Source: Hyphomicrobium sp. (lineage in GTDB: Bacteria > Pseudomonadota > Alphaproteobacteria > Rhizobiales > Hyphomicrobiaceae). Taken from it: a DNA stretch of 64,000 nt. Position 1 is the stretch's first letter. Each line of letters starts with the position of its first letter. The stretch is from contig NZ_JAIELN010000010.1 of assembly GCF_019753045.1 (NCBI RefSeq), positions 1-64,000 of the forward strand. Reading direction: 5' to 3'. The position numbers were made by a program, and so were the translations under genes. The notes under the pieces are model-generated. The model was not told where the DNA came from and did not search any database. It worked only from the letters and a program-made list of their open reading frames with translations. Of this stretch, positions 1 through 7,867 are shown one piece after another.

Positions 1-42
1 CCCCGACCCACCTCATCGCTTTGCAGGACGCGGGCTAGCGGA

Positions 43-134
43 GGTCAAGGCCGTCAGCCGCTGCAAGCGGTGGCCGAGCCGCAGGGACCCGTGCGCGTGC
101 AACGCGCAAGGGTGGGCGCAGGTCAGCCTTGACC
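43..134. repeat. Nested inverted repeats at the left end of the mobile-element region
   Basis: Outer arms GGTCAAGGC (43-51) and GCCTTGACC (126-134) are perfect reverse complements. They enclose two small hairpins, each with a GCA loop: CCGCT/AGCGG (58-70), and a longer one at 88-112 whose stem TGCGCGT/ACGCGCA is extended by CCC/GGG across one mismatch. The layout resembles a three-way junction. No gene is visible in 1-503, and this lies in the non-coding DNA upstream of the mobilization genes, so an origin-of-transfer or structured-RNA role is possible. That role is inference; only the symmetry is seen. Confidence 0.4.
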
Positions 135-380
135 GAAGCGACCGCGACGGCACGCTCGATGAAAGTCGGGATTAGAAACTATGAGCGGCAGCAAATTTAT
201 TTTTGCGACAAATGTTTCTCGATGTGCGCCCGCGCTGCCTGATGTGCTTCCACGTTCTGTAAATGCTGGATTTGCGGGATATTATGAAAGCGGTTTATGA
301 AAGTTGGGAATAACTAAACGCAGCCTATGTGGAGCGAGCGAGTGAAGCACTTAGCCTGAAGCGCGGAGGAGCGAGATGTG

Positions 381-426
381 GATTTGATATCGATATTAGG
401 GCTTACGCCGATATCGATATCAAATC
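381..426. repeat. Perfect 16-bp inverted repeat upstream of the mobilization genes
   Basis: GATTTGATATCGATAT (381-396) is repeated as its exact reverse complement at 411-426, with a 14-bp spacer (397-410). Each arm itself contains the palindrome ATATCGATAT. It lies 78 bp before the mobC-like start. Relaxosome accessory proteins commonly bind inverted repeats beside nic, and autoregulators of mob genes bind similar palindromes, so an oriT element or operator is plausible. There is no T-tract after it, so a terminator is less likely. Confidence 0.55.
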
Positions 427-503
427 CCACTCGCCGGGGAGCGTGCTCCGCACTCCCCTGGACCCCTCCGGTCAGGGCGCCTCCGCGCCCCGAACCCAAC
501 CTG

Positions 504-980
504 ATGAGGCAGCACGTGCCCAAGCGACGGACTCACCCGCAAGGTGCCCGCAACAAGATGGTCTGCATCCGCATGACCGATGACGACTACGCGTTGAAGG
601 TAGCGCAGTCGCGCGAAATGGGCCTGACGCCGTCCGGCTTGTGCGAGCGGCTGGTTCTTGAGGGCAAGGTCGAGCTAGGCGCTCGCACCGCGTACAAGCT
701 CATGGACCCCGCCCTGTTTCTGGAATTGCGCCGCATTGGCAACAACGTGAATCAGATCGCCCACGCCGTGAACGGCAACCTGCCCCCTGACCTTCATATG
801 GCCTGGCGGAGCGTCGAAGACCTGCTGAAGAACCTGCTGGCTGCTGAGCTTGTGAAACAGAAAACCGAAGCCCTCAGAACGAGGACCGACGACGATGGTA
901 CCCCGCCTCCACAAGCGCGGGATGTCTTTCAAAGGAGCGTGCGGGTACATCCTGCACGACGCCCAGAAGACTTCCCGTGA
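504..980 (+). CDS. mobC: MobC-like relaxosome accessory protein
   Basis: This 158-residue protein probably binds oriT DNA and helps the relaxase nick it. Residues about 19-55 (starting MVCIRMTDDDYAL) look like a ribbon-helix-helix DNA-binding segment. Residues 73-90 carry the motif LELRRIGNNVNQIA, which is characteristic of the MobC family of plasmid mobilization proteins. The C-terminal 40 residues are polar and proline-rich, and lie where the gene overlaps the downstream relaxase by 86 bp, an overlap common in mob operons. The frame stays open upstream to an ATG at 378, but that stretch encodes the inverted repeat and low-complexity sequence, so 504 is preferred; an ATG at 558 is also possible. 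Confidence 0.75.
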   Translation: MRQHVPKRRTHPQGARNKMVCIRMTDDDYALKVAQSREMGLTPSGLCERLVLEGKVELGARTAYKLMDPALFLELRRIGNNVNQIAHAVNGNLPPDLHMAWRSVEDLLKNLLAAELVKQKTEALRTRTDDDGTPPPQARDVFQRSVRVHPARRPEDFP

Positions 981-2280
981 TCGCGTCCTATGGAGCGAAA
1001 CGCAAAATCTTATCTCGAAGGCGGACGACGCCTGGTTCGAGATGTACGCGACCGCGCGCGATCAGGCGCAGCTTAAGCAGCATTCCGGCCAGTCAGCGAG
1101 CGGCCGCAAAAACACGAAGCCCGTCCTTCACCTCACCCTTTCATGGGCGATCGGCGAAGAACCCACGCCAGAACACATGCGCGAAACTGCGCGGTCCTGC
1201 CTGAACGTGCTGGGACTTGGCGAACACCAGGCCTTGCTCGCAGCTCACTGCGACAAAGAACATATGCACGTGCACATGGTGGTCAACACGGTTCACCCCG
1301 AGACCGGGCTTACGGCCCAGCTCAAATATTCCAAGGAGCGGTTATCGCGATGGGCAGAGGCCTACGAACGTGAGCATGGGATTCACTGCGAAGAGCGCAT
1401 AAAGAACAACGAACGCCGGAAGGAGGTCGCCGCTGCCCGCGAGCAGGACGCCTCCATCCCATACGTTCCAGTCAAAAACGAACAGACGCCTCGCAAACAA
1501 TGGTTCGAACGACGGGAGATTGATCAACGCGTCCAGGATCTGCGCGATGCCATCGCGAAGGAATACCAGACGAGAGGGGACGGCTTGTGGTGGCAGCAGC
1601 AGCAGGCCTGGAAGGCCGCCATGCAACAATCGAAGGAGAAGGACCGCACCATTCGCGCGGACATCAAAGCCAAGTACAAGCACAAGTGGCGCAACCTTCA
1701 TCACCAGCAACGGAAAGAAGCCCGCTACGTCGAGCGCATATCCGGGAGCATTTTCGAGCGAGCGGTCTACGTCTTTTCCAACAGGCGCAACCTCGGTAGC
1801 TTCGACAAGCCGCTCACGCGACGCCAGATGCTCTCGTTGATCACCTCGGGCGACCGCCTCAAAAAGCGGATAGCAGCGATTCACCTGCGCGACCGCCAAG
1901 GTCTTGCCCGTCAATCCAAGCTTGAAGCGAAGTCCCTGACTGAGCCGCTATGGTCGGTCCACAAGCAGAACCTCGACACCATGAAGGCGCGGCAGACGGC
2001 CGAACGCCGATCCCTGCGTCGCGAAGGTTGGGCAGCCGCCAAAGAAGTGAGGTACGAAGCTGCCAAGCAATCCTTGACGGCGGAACAGAACAACGGCCCA
2101 CGTGAATTTCAGATGCCCGGCAACGAGGCGCGGCCGGCGCATCAATTTCATCGATCGAGCGGAGCGCAGGAGATCCAACAATCCGACGAGGCGGAGGTCT
2201 CGCGTGCCGAGCAGATCAAGCGGGACATGCAAGCATGGCGACGCCAGCAGCGCGGGCATGATCAGGGCCGGGAACTTTAG
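895..2280 (+). CDS. MOBP-type relaxase / mobilization nuclease
   Basis: This 461-residue relaxase would nick oriT and pilot the strand into a recipient. The N-terminal domain (about 1-180) has a candidate catalytic tyrosine, Y18, in GACGYILHD, and the metal-binding three-histidine motif HCDKEHMHVH (residues 118-127) followed by VVN. Both are standard for MobA/VirD2-type relaxases. The rest (about 200-460) is basic, charged and probably helical, with no recognised helicase or primase domain. No type IV secretion or coupling-protein gene is in view, so this looks like a mobilizable rather than self-transmissible element. The frame is intact, with no sign of decay. Confidence 0.85.
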   Translation: MVPRLHKRGMSFKGACGYILHDAQKTSRDRVLWSETQNLISKADDAWFEMYATARDQAQLKQHSGQSASGRKNTKPVLHLTLSWAIGEEPTPEHMRETARSCLNVLGLGEHQALLAAHCDKEHMHVHMVVNTVHPETGLTAQLKYSKERLSRWAEAYEREHGIHCEERIKNNERRKEVAAAREQDASIPYVPVKNEQTPRKQWFERREIDQRVQDLRDAIAKEYQTRGDGLWWQQQQAWKAAMQQSKEKDRTIRADIKAKYKHKWRNLHHQQRKEARYVERISGSIFERAVYVFSNRRNLGSFDKPLTRRQMLSLITSGDRLKKRIAAIHLRDRQGLARQSKLEAKSLTEPLWSVHKQNLDTMKARQTAERRSLRREGWAAAKEVRYEAAKQSLTAEQNNGPREFQMPGNEARPAHQFHRSSGAQEIQQSDEAEVSRAEQIKRDMQAWRRQQRGHDQGREL

Positions 2281-2365
2281 CCTTGCGGCCTCAGCGTGCG
2301 TTGGGGCCGGACGCAGCGCGAACCCGATCAGCAGCGAACATGCGGCGATACCGCCGTTCATACTT

Positions 2366-2387
2366 CCTGCGTGAACCCTGCGTGAAC
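2366..2387. repeat. Tandem 11-bp direct repeat near the tRNA-Ala 3' end
   Basis: CCTGCGTGAAC occurs twice back to back (2366-2376 and 2377-2387), 46 bp from the CCA end of tRNA-Ala. Tyrosine integrases and excisionases use short direct repeats as arm-type sites beside tRNA attachment sites, so this may be part of an attachment region. The repeat is seen; the role is inference. The stretch 2281-2433 holds no gene. Confidence 0.4.
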
Positions 2388-2433
2388 AGCAAAAAGACTA
2401 CTTTTAACTCGTGGCGTAACTATCTGAAGGAAC

Positions 2434-2509
2434 TGGTGGAGCCGATCGGGATCGAACCGACGACCTCTGCAGTGCGATTGCAGCGCTCTCCCATCTGAGC
2501 TACGGCCCC
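2434..2509 (-). tRNA. tRNA-Ala (anticodon CGC)
   Basis: The minus strand gives a complete 76-nt cloverleaf including an encoded CCA. The 7-bp acceptor stem GGGGCCG/CGGCTCC contains the G3:U70 wobble pair that marks alanine tRNAs. The D-arm (TAGCTCAGATGGGAGAGC) and T-arm (GTCGGTTCGATCCCGAT) are normal. The anticodon stem CTGCA/TGCAG closes a seven-base loop reading CGC at positions 34-36, which decodes GCG. Its 3' end faces the mobilization genes, the usual geometry for an element integrated at a tRNA 3' end. Confidence 0.97.
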
Positions 2510-2692
2510 AATGGTCGCGCATTTAAATTTTGGCCTCCTTCATTGTCAAGAAAGCGCGTCGGGCAGAGCCGTGCCCCACGCCGCAATTGCCCCTGTCCGC
2601 CGGGGAAGTCCCAAGCAAGCGGGATCAACTACTTGCGGCGCACTGGGCGTCAGGGCTACATGGCGCTACGGTCGACAACTGCGGGACGGCGA

Positions 2693-2983
2693 ATGCTCGA
2701 GCTTTTGCAATTTATCAGTTATCTCATCACTCTTTACACTTACGTCGTCATCGCGGTGGTGATCGTCAGCTGGCTCATGGCCTTTGGGGTCATCAACGCC
2801 TACAACCCCATGGTGCGCTCGATCTGGCAGGGGTTGAATGCGGTGACGGAGCCGCTGCTGCGACCCATCCGGAACGCGCTCCCCAACATGGGCGGCCTCG
2901 ATATTTCGCCCGTCATTCTGCTGCTACTCTGCTATTTCATCCAGACGGTCATTCTTCCGAATATCGCCAAGGCGGTCGTGTGA
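2693..2983 (+). CDS. YggT family integral membrane protein
   Basis: This 96-residue protein has hydrophobic segments at about 5-30 and 70-92. Between them is the family signature region TEPLLRPIR, then GGLDISP. YggT proteins occur widely next to the DUF167 (YggU) gene, as here, and have been linked to osmotic or membrane stress and division-site functions, but no biochemical activity is settled. The chosen ATG at 2693 starts directly before the first membrane segment; an in-frame ATG at 2660 would add 11 polar residues. Its stop overlaps the next gene's GTG start (GTGTGA), suggesting translational coupling. Confidence 0.85.
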   Translation: MLELLQFISYLITLYTYVVIAVVIVSWLMAFGVINAYNPMVRSIWQGLNAVTEPLLRPIRNALPNMGGLDISPVILLLLCYFIQTVILPNIAKAVV

Positions 2984-3330
2984 TCAGCCGGCCAGCGTCC
3001 CAGCCGCCGGCTCGCAAGGCCTGGCGGCATGGGAGCGCGTGCGTCATTGCGCACTTTCGGCTGACGCCGAAATCTTCCAAAGAGGCGATTGACGGGATCG
3101 TCGAAACCCCCGACGGTCCGGCCTTTCAGGCGCGTGTCCGCGCACTTCCCGAGGATGGAGCCGCCAATAGGGCGCTCGAAGAGCTGGCCGCCCGGTGGCT
3201 CGGAGTGACCAAGAGCTCGGTTTCGCTCGCAAGGGGCGGGAAGTCGCGGCTCAAATCCTTGAAGATTTCCGGTGATCCGGAGACGCTTGAACGGCTACTG
3301 CAAGAACGAACAAACGAATTGCGAAAATAG
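2980..3330 (+). CDS. DUF167 (YggU-like) family protein
   Basis: This 116-residue protein matches the DUF167 pattern: a beta strand with [13 protein letters not shown], the core [15 protein letters not shown], then LGV..SSV and [10 protein letters not shown]. Function is unknown for the family. The GTG start at 2980 overlaps the upstream YggT stop, and the YggT-DUF167 pair is conserved in many proteobacteria. folD follows after 23 bp, so the three genes probably form one transcription unit. No catalytic motif is visible. Confidence 0.85.
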   Translation: MISRPASQPPARKAWRHGSACVIAHFRLTPKSSKEAIDGIVETPDGPAFQARVRALPEDGAANRALEELAARWLGVTKSSVSLARGGKSRLKSLKISGDPETLERLLQERTNELRK

Positions 3331-3353
3331 ACGAACCAGGAGGAAAGACGGGA

Positions 3354-4241
3354 ATGTCCGTGGCGCAAATCATCGATGGTAAAGAGATTGCGGCGAAGGT
3401 CCGCGCTGAAGTGGCTGCGGAGGTCGCGCGTCTTCAGAAAGAACATGGCCTGAAGCCCGGACTTGCCGTCGTGCTTGTCGGCGAAGATCCGGCCAGCAAG
3501 GTCTACGTGGCGAACAAGGCCAAGCAGACCGTCGAAGTCGGCATGAACTCGTGGGAGCATCGCCTTCCGGCCGAAACGCCCGAGGCCGATGTGCTCGCCC
3601 TCGTCGAGAAGCTCAACAACGATCCCACCTGCCACGGCATTCTCGTGCAGCTGCCGCTGCCGAAGCACATCAACGCCGAGAAGGTTTTGAACCTCATCAG
3701 CCCCGACAAGGATGTCGACGGGTTCCATCCCGTGAACGTCGGCCGGCTTTGGGTCGGCGAACGCGCACTCGTCCCGTGCACGCCGACCGGCTCGGTCATC
3801 CTCGCGAAGAGCGTGCTGAAGAACCTCTCGGGCCTCAACGCCGTCGTCATTGGCCGTTCGAACATCGTCGGCAAGCCGGTCGCGGCGCTGCTGCTCAGGG
3901 AAAACTGCACGGTGACGATCGCGCACTCGCGCACGAAGAACATCGAAGACGTCGTTCGCGCCGCCGATCTCGTTATCGCCGCCGTCGGCATTCCGGAGAT
4001 GGTCAAGGGAAGCTGGATCAAGCCCGGCGCGACTATCATCGATGTCGGCATCAATCGCGTTCCGTCGGACAACGGAAAGACGAAGATCGTCGGCGACGTT
4101 GCTTACGAAGAGTGTGCGAAAGTCGCAGGCGCGATCACGCCGGTTCCAGGCGGCGTTGGCCCCATGACGATCGCGTGCCTTTTGCGGAATTCCGCTCAGG
4201 CGGCCGCGATGCAGGCGGGCGTCAAGTCAGCATTCGGCTGA
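3354..4241 (+). CDS. folD: Bifunctional methylenetetrahydrofolate dehydrogenase / cyclohydrolase
   Basis: FolD interconverts 5,10-methylene-, methenyl- and 10-formyl-tetrahydrofolate in the cytosol using NADP, supplying one-carbon units for purines and formyl-methionine. At 295 residues it is full length. Visible signatures are YVANK (Y51 and catalytic K55), GILVQLPLP, the nucleotide-binding motif [19 protein letters not shown], and the C-terminal [13 protein letters not shown] good Shine-Dalgarno (AGGAGGAAAG) precedes the ATG. It is the last gene of the YggT-DUF167-folD run and is followed by a strong intrinsic terminator that lies inside the convergent KTSC gene. Confidence 0.97.
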   Translation: MSVAQIIDGKEIAAKVRAEVAAEVARLQKEHGLKPGLAVVLVGEDPASKVYVANKAKQTVEVGMNSWEHRLPAETPEADVLALVEKLNNDPTCHGILVQLPLPKHINAEKVLNLISPDKDVDGFHPVNVGRLWVGERALVPCTPTGSVILAKSVLKNLSGLNAVVIGRSNIVGKPVAALLLRENCTVTIAHSRTKNIEDVVRAADLVIAAVGIPEMVKGSWIKPGATIIDVGINRVPSDNGKTKIVGDVAYEECAKVAGAITPVPGGVGPMTIACLLRNSAQAAAMQAGVKSAFG

Positions 4242-4257
4242 GCACGACAAACCCAGG

Positions 4258-4551
4258 TCAATGAATTGTGCGCCGGGACCTTCGTGTCTCGGCGTTTTTT
4301 GTCAGCCGCCAGCGGCGCGTTTCAACGCACTCTTCGCATTCGTAGTGACCGCGAATGCGGGTCTTGAAATATTCCGCGACGGAGGCTGCGTTGACGAGGC
4401 CCTCGTATTCCGGGCGCGGGACCCCGAAGTAGGTGATGCAGCTGCCGTTGGAAAAAAAGATATCCAGCGTCCGGCTTGCTGCATCGTATTCAGCGGCATG
4501 AATGACCGACGTTTTCTGAAACTCCATTTCCTTCACCATTCGCGACTTCAC
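4258..4551 (-). CDS. KTSC domain protein
   Basis: This small protein, up to 97 residues, contains a KTSC domain: KTSVIHAAEYD near the start, then LDIFFSNGSCITYFGVP and AEYFKTRIRGHY. KTSC domains are short folds named for the lysine-tRNA-synthetase C-terminal region where some are found; most single-domain copies are uncharacterised. A GTG at 4551 overlaps the comM stop (GTGA), suggesting coupling to comM; ATG codons at 4539 and 4527 are alternatives. The last 20 or so residues are Arg/Thr-rich and are encoded across the folD terminator hairpin, so they are probably an unstructured tail. Confidence 0.75.
   Translation of the reverse strand: MKSRMVKEMEFQKTSVIHAAEYDAASRTLDIFFSNGSCITYFGVPRPEYEGLVNAASVAEYFKTRIRGHYECEECVETRRWRLTKNAETRRSRRTIH
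4271..4300 (+). terminator. Rho-independent terminator of folD
   Basis: The stem CGCCGGGAC (4271-4279) pairs with GTCTCGGCG (4286-4294) with a single G:U pair around a six-base loop, and six T residues follow (4295-4300). It starts 30 bp after the folD stop and lies within the 3' coding part of the convergent KTSC gene. Confidence 0.85.
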
Positions 4552-6077
4552 GATACTCTGACTTGCCGTAATGTCTCCCCTCGATAGCTCAGGGCTTCCG
4601 CGACATGAGCGCGAGCCACAGTCTCGCAGCTCTCCAGGTCCGCTATGGTTCGAGCGACCTTCAGCGTGCGGTGAAAGCCTCGCGCCGATAGTCCAAGAGT
4701 TCCCGCCGCGTGGCGGAGCAGCGCCACACCTGCTTCATCGGGCGTCGCCGTCTGTTCGAGGAGCGTTGCCGAGCAATCGGCGTTCGTGCGGACGCCGCGT
4801 GCACCCAGCGCCGCGAACCGCGCGCGCTGACGATCGCGAGCCGCGGCGACACGAGAGCGGACTTCGGCGCTGCCTTCGGACGGCGCCGGCAAGACGAGAT
4901 CAGCCGCTGAAATGGCCGGAACCTCGATCTGCAGATCGATGCGATCGAGCAGCGGCCCCGATACGCGCGCCTGATAATCGTCAGCGCAGCGCGGACCGCG
5001 GCGGCACGGCTCGCCGGGATTGCTGCCTCCGCATTTGCACGGGTTCATCGCTGCGATCAGCTGAATGCGCGAGGGGTAGGCAATGCGGTGGTTCGCCCGG
5101 GCAATGACCGTCTCGCCCGACTCCAACGGCTGGCGCAAAGCGTCGAGCACGTTCGGCTGGAACTCGGGCAGCTCATCGAGGAAGAGGACGCCATGATGAG
5201 CAAGCGAGACTTCGCCGGGCCTTGGCCTAGAGCCGCCGCCGACGAGCGAGGCCATGCTCGCGGAGTGATGCGGCGCGCGGAACGGGCGCTCGACCGTGAG
5301 CTTGCCGCCGACGAGTTCGCCCGCGAGCGAATGCACCATCGAGACTTCCAGAATCTCTTCGGGTTGCAGATGCGGAAGGATCGAGGGCAGGCGCGACGCC
5401 AGCATCGATTTGCCGGACCCGGGCGGGCCGATCATCAGCAGGTTGTGGTTGCCCGCGGCGGCGATTTCCAGAACGCGCTTGGCTGTCTCCTGACCCTTTA
5501 TATCGCGCAGATCTGCAGCGTAGCTCCGCGTCGGCAGAACGTTGGGCTCGGGCCGCGATAGCGTCTGCGTGCCTTTGAAGTGATTGACGAGCGATAGGAG
5601 ATGCGGCGCGGCCAGGATCGCGAGGTCTTCGCTCGCCCACGCCGCTTCTGGGCCGGAGGCTGCAGGGCAGATGAGGCCCTTGCCGATGGCGTTGGCGCCC
5701 ATCGCAGCAGGCAGCGTGCCCGGCACGGGCCGGATGGAGCCGTCCAGCGCCAATTCGCCGATGGCGGCGTAGCCTGCGATGGCGTCGGGCGCGATCGCCT
5801 CCATCGCGCACATCATCGCGAGCACGATGGGCAAATCGAAATGGCTGCCTTCTTTCGGCAGGTCGGCGGGCGCGAGGTTGACGGTGATGTGCTTGAAGGG
5901 GAGCCCGAGCCCGACGGCGTGGAGGGCATTGCGGACGCGCTCTCGGCTTTCTGCGACCGCCTTGTCGGGTAGGCCGACGATGGCAAAGGCGGCGGCGCCG
6001 GGCGTCACCCGGACCTGCACTTCGACGTGCCGTGCCTCGATGCCGATGAACGCGAGCGTTGAGATCTGACCGTACAT
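4548..6077 (-). CDS. comM: YifB/ComM family Mg-chelatase-like AAA+ ATPase
   Basis: ComM is a hexameric helicase that promotes branch migration when donor DNA is integrated during natural transformation; many bacteria carry it without known competence. The 509-residue protein has the N-terminal ChlI-like domain (about 1-170), a Walker A GPPGSGKS (217-224), the family motif RPFRAPHHSAS, Walker B VLFLDELPEF, and a cysteine-containing insert CKCGGSNPGEPCRRG before SGPLLDRIDL. It reads toward KTSC with overlapping stop/start codons. Length and motifs are normal. Confidence 0.93.
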   Translation of the reverse strand: MYGQISTLAFIGIEARHVEVQVRVTPGAAAFAIVGLPDKAVAESRERVRNALHAVGLGLPFKHITVNLAPADLPKEGSHFDLPIVLAMMCAMEAIAPDAIAGYAAIGELALDGSIRPVPGTLPAAMGANAIGKGLICPAASGPEAAWASEDLAILAAPHLLSLVNHFKGTQTLSRPEPNVLPTRSYAADLRDIKGQETAKRVLEIAAAGNHNLLMIGPPGSGKSMLASRLPSILPHLQPEEILEVSMVHSLAGELVGGKLTVERPFRAPHHSASMASLVGGGSRPRPGEVSLAHHGVLFLDELPEFQPNVLDALRQPLESGETVIARANHRIAYPSRIQLIAAMNPCKCGGSNPGEPCRRGPRCADDYQARVSGPLLDRIDLQIEVPAISAADLVLPAPSEGSAEVRSRVAAARDRQRARFAALGARGVRTNADCSATLLEQTATPDEAGVALLRHAAGTLGLSARGFHRTLKVARTIADLESCETVARAHVAEALSYRGETLRQVRVS

Positions 6078-6206
6078 TTTGCCCCCTGGCGGGAGCTAAT
6101 CAGCACGGTGAGGCAAAGTCAAGAACGAATGGGGAACATAGATGCGGATTCTCCCCTGCACTCTTCGGTCCGGCACTAGACTTCAAAGAGCGGTTTCGCG
6201 TTTGCA

Positions 6207-6704
6207 CTACCCCCTCGTCATCACCAGCGTCATGCCGATCAGGGATGATGAGTTCGTGAACTGAATTTCGACCGCCTGCTTATCGTTGTTCACGACGATG
6301 TCCATGTTGGCGGCGACGTCGCCGCCCTGGATGACGACGTGAAAGCCTTTCGGCGTGACGTCGCCGGTCAGGTCGCCTTCGAAGTTATGGATCGTTTCTT
6401 TCCAGTGGCCCGTCAGCTTGCCGGCGGTTTCCTTCACATTGCTGATGATCTCGACGGAGCCGCCCGCCGTGGCGCAGCGGATCGTCTGCTTCAGCTCGTC
6501 CTCGGTGTCCGTCAGAAGGTAGGTCGCGCGGCATTTGATTTTTTCGGCCGGGCTCTCCTTGTAGCCAATCATTCCGATCCCCGACCACCGCCCGAGAAGC
6601 GGCGCGAACGGTGAGGCGGTAACGGCCTGCGCTTCATTCCATGGCAACGCGGGGGCAACGAACAAAAGCGCCGCGAGCAGGCTTGCGATCGTGATCGATC
6701 TCAT
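6207..6704 (-). CDS. Conserved secreted hypothetical protein
   Basis: This protein of about 165 residues has a signal peptide (MRSITIASLLAALLFVAPAL, cleavage probably after AQA). The mature part begins PFAPLLGRWSGIGMIG and is strand-rich, with GHWKETIHNFEGDLTG and a C-terminal IGMTLVMTRG, suggesting a small periplasmic beta-barrel or lipocalin-like fold. No catalytic motif is seen and the function is unknown. The frame opens at an ATG at 6749 overlapping the gshB stop (ATGA). I prefer the ATG at 6704 because it places a normal short n-region before the hydrophobic core and has AAAGG 10 bp upstream. It is probably cotranscribed with gshB. Confidence 0.65.
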   Translation of the reverse strand: MRSITIASLLAALLFVAPALPWNEAQAVTASPFAPLLGRWSGIGMIGYKESPAEKIKCRATYLLTDTEDELKQTIRCATAGGSVEIISNVKETAGKLTGHWKETIHNFEGDLTGDVTPKGFHVVIQGGDVAANMDIVVNNDKQAVEIQFTNSSSLIGMTLVMTRG

Positions 6705-6745
6705 CGTGAATTGGCCTTTCATCGTCCTGATATCGACACGCGCGT

Positions 6746-7696
6746 TCATGCTTGCGATTTTCTCTTGTCTTCGATGACGTCCCAGATCATCGCGGCGATG
6801 TCGTTGCCGCCGAACGCCTTCACCTGGCGGATGCCGGTCGGCGACGTGACGTTGATCTCGGTGATGAAGGGGCCGATGACATCGATGCCCGTAAAGATCA
6901 GGCCCCGGCGCTTCAGCTCGGGCTTCAGGCGCGCGCAGATCTCGCGATCGCGATCGGTCAATTCGACGGGCTTCGCGGTGCCGCCGACGTGCAGGTTCGA
7001 ACGGGTTTCTCCGGCTTGCGGAACGCGGTTGATCGCGCCTGCGATCTCGCCATCGACGAGGATAATGCGCTTGTCGCCTTCCTTCACCTCGGGACGGAAC
7101 TCCTGCACCATGAAGGGTTCGCGGAAGACCGTTTGAAAGAGTTCGACGAGGGAGCCCAGATTGCCGTCCTCGGGTCTGATGCGGAACACGGCGGCGCCGC
7201 CGTTGCCGTAGAGCGGCTTGACGATGATGTCTTTGTATTCGGCGCGGAAGGCCTGCACGTCCGCGAGCGAACGCGTGACGAGCGTCGGCGGCATCAGATC
7301 GAGGAAGTCCAGCACGAACAACTTTTCCGGTGCGCTGCGCACGCTCGCGGGATCATTGACGACGAGCGTCTTCGGATGGATGCGTTCGAGCAGATGCGTG
7401 GTCGTGATGTAGGCCATGTCGAACGGCGGATCCTGCCGCAGCAGTACGACGTCGAGATCGCCCAGATTTTCGGTGCGCGGATTTGAGAGCGCATAGTGCG
7501 CGCCACGCTTATCTTCGACCTTGAGCGTTTGGCCGCGCGCCAGAAGCTTGTCTCCGCGCAAGGCGAGATCGAACGGCGTATAGTAGAAAATGTCATGTCC
7601 GCGCTTCTGCGCTTCGAGAAGAATAGCGAACGTCGAATCGCCGCTAATGTCGATGCGATCGATCGGGTCCATCTGGACGGCAATGCGAAGTGGCAT
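6746..7696 (-). CDS. gshB: Glutathione synthetase
   Basis: GshB joins glycine to gamma-glutamylcysteine using ATP, the final step of glutathione synthesis in the cytosol. The 316-residue protein is the standard length and shows the N-terminal MDPIDRI..DSTFAI motif, the ATP-grasp elements KPLYGNGGAAVFRI and GDKRIILVDGEIAGA, the substrate loop RVPQAGETRSNLHVGG, and the metal-binding ITEINVTSPTGIRQ. gshA is not in the window. The downstream secreted protein shares its transcript. Upstream, 7697-7867 separates it from priA and holds no gene. Confidence 0.96.
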   Translation of the reverse strand: MPLRIAVQMDPIDRIDISGDSTFAILLEAQKRGHDIFYYTPFDLALRGDKLLARGQTLKVEDKRGAHYALSNPRTENLGDLDVVLLRQDPPFDMAYITTTHLLERIHPKTLVVNDPASVRSAPEKLFVLDFLDLMPPTLVTRSLADVQAFRAEYKDIIVKPLYGNGGAAVFRIRPEDGNLGSLVELFQTVFREPFMVQEFRPEVKEGDKRIILVDGEIAGAINRVPQAGETRSNLHVGGTAKPVELTDRDREICARLKPELKRRGLIFTGIDVIGPFITEINVTSPTGIRQVKAFGGNDIAAMIWDVIEDKRKSQA

Positions 7697-7867
7697 GAAT
7701 GACTTTCGAGGCGTGGTGCTGTGACCGGTGAAACGGCACGGGTTATTGATTGCTCATCGTCGTTTAGACGATTTGCGCACCGGGCGGAATGACAGGAAGC
7801 ACGCTCATCAGTAAGCGCCGCGGCTTATGGCAAACTTGCCGCACACGCCTCGAAACGCCGCGCCAAT

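Noticed and set aside
1263-1280. CACGTG at 1267-1272 (GCACGTGC context) as another parS
   Set aside because: It lacks the TTT/AAA flanks required by the consensus and encodes the relaxase histidine motif.
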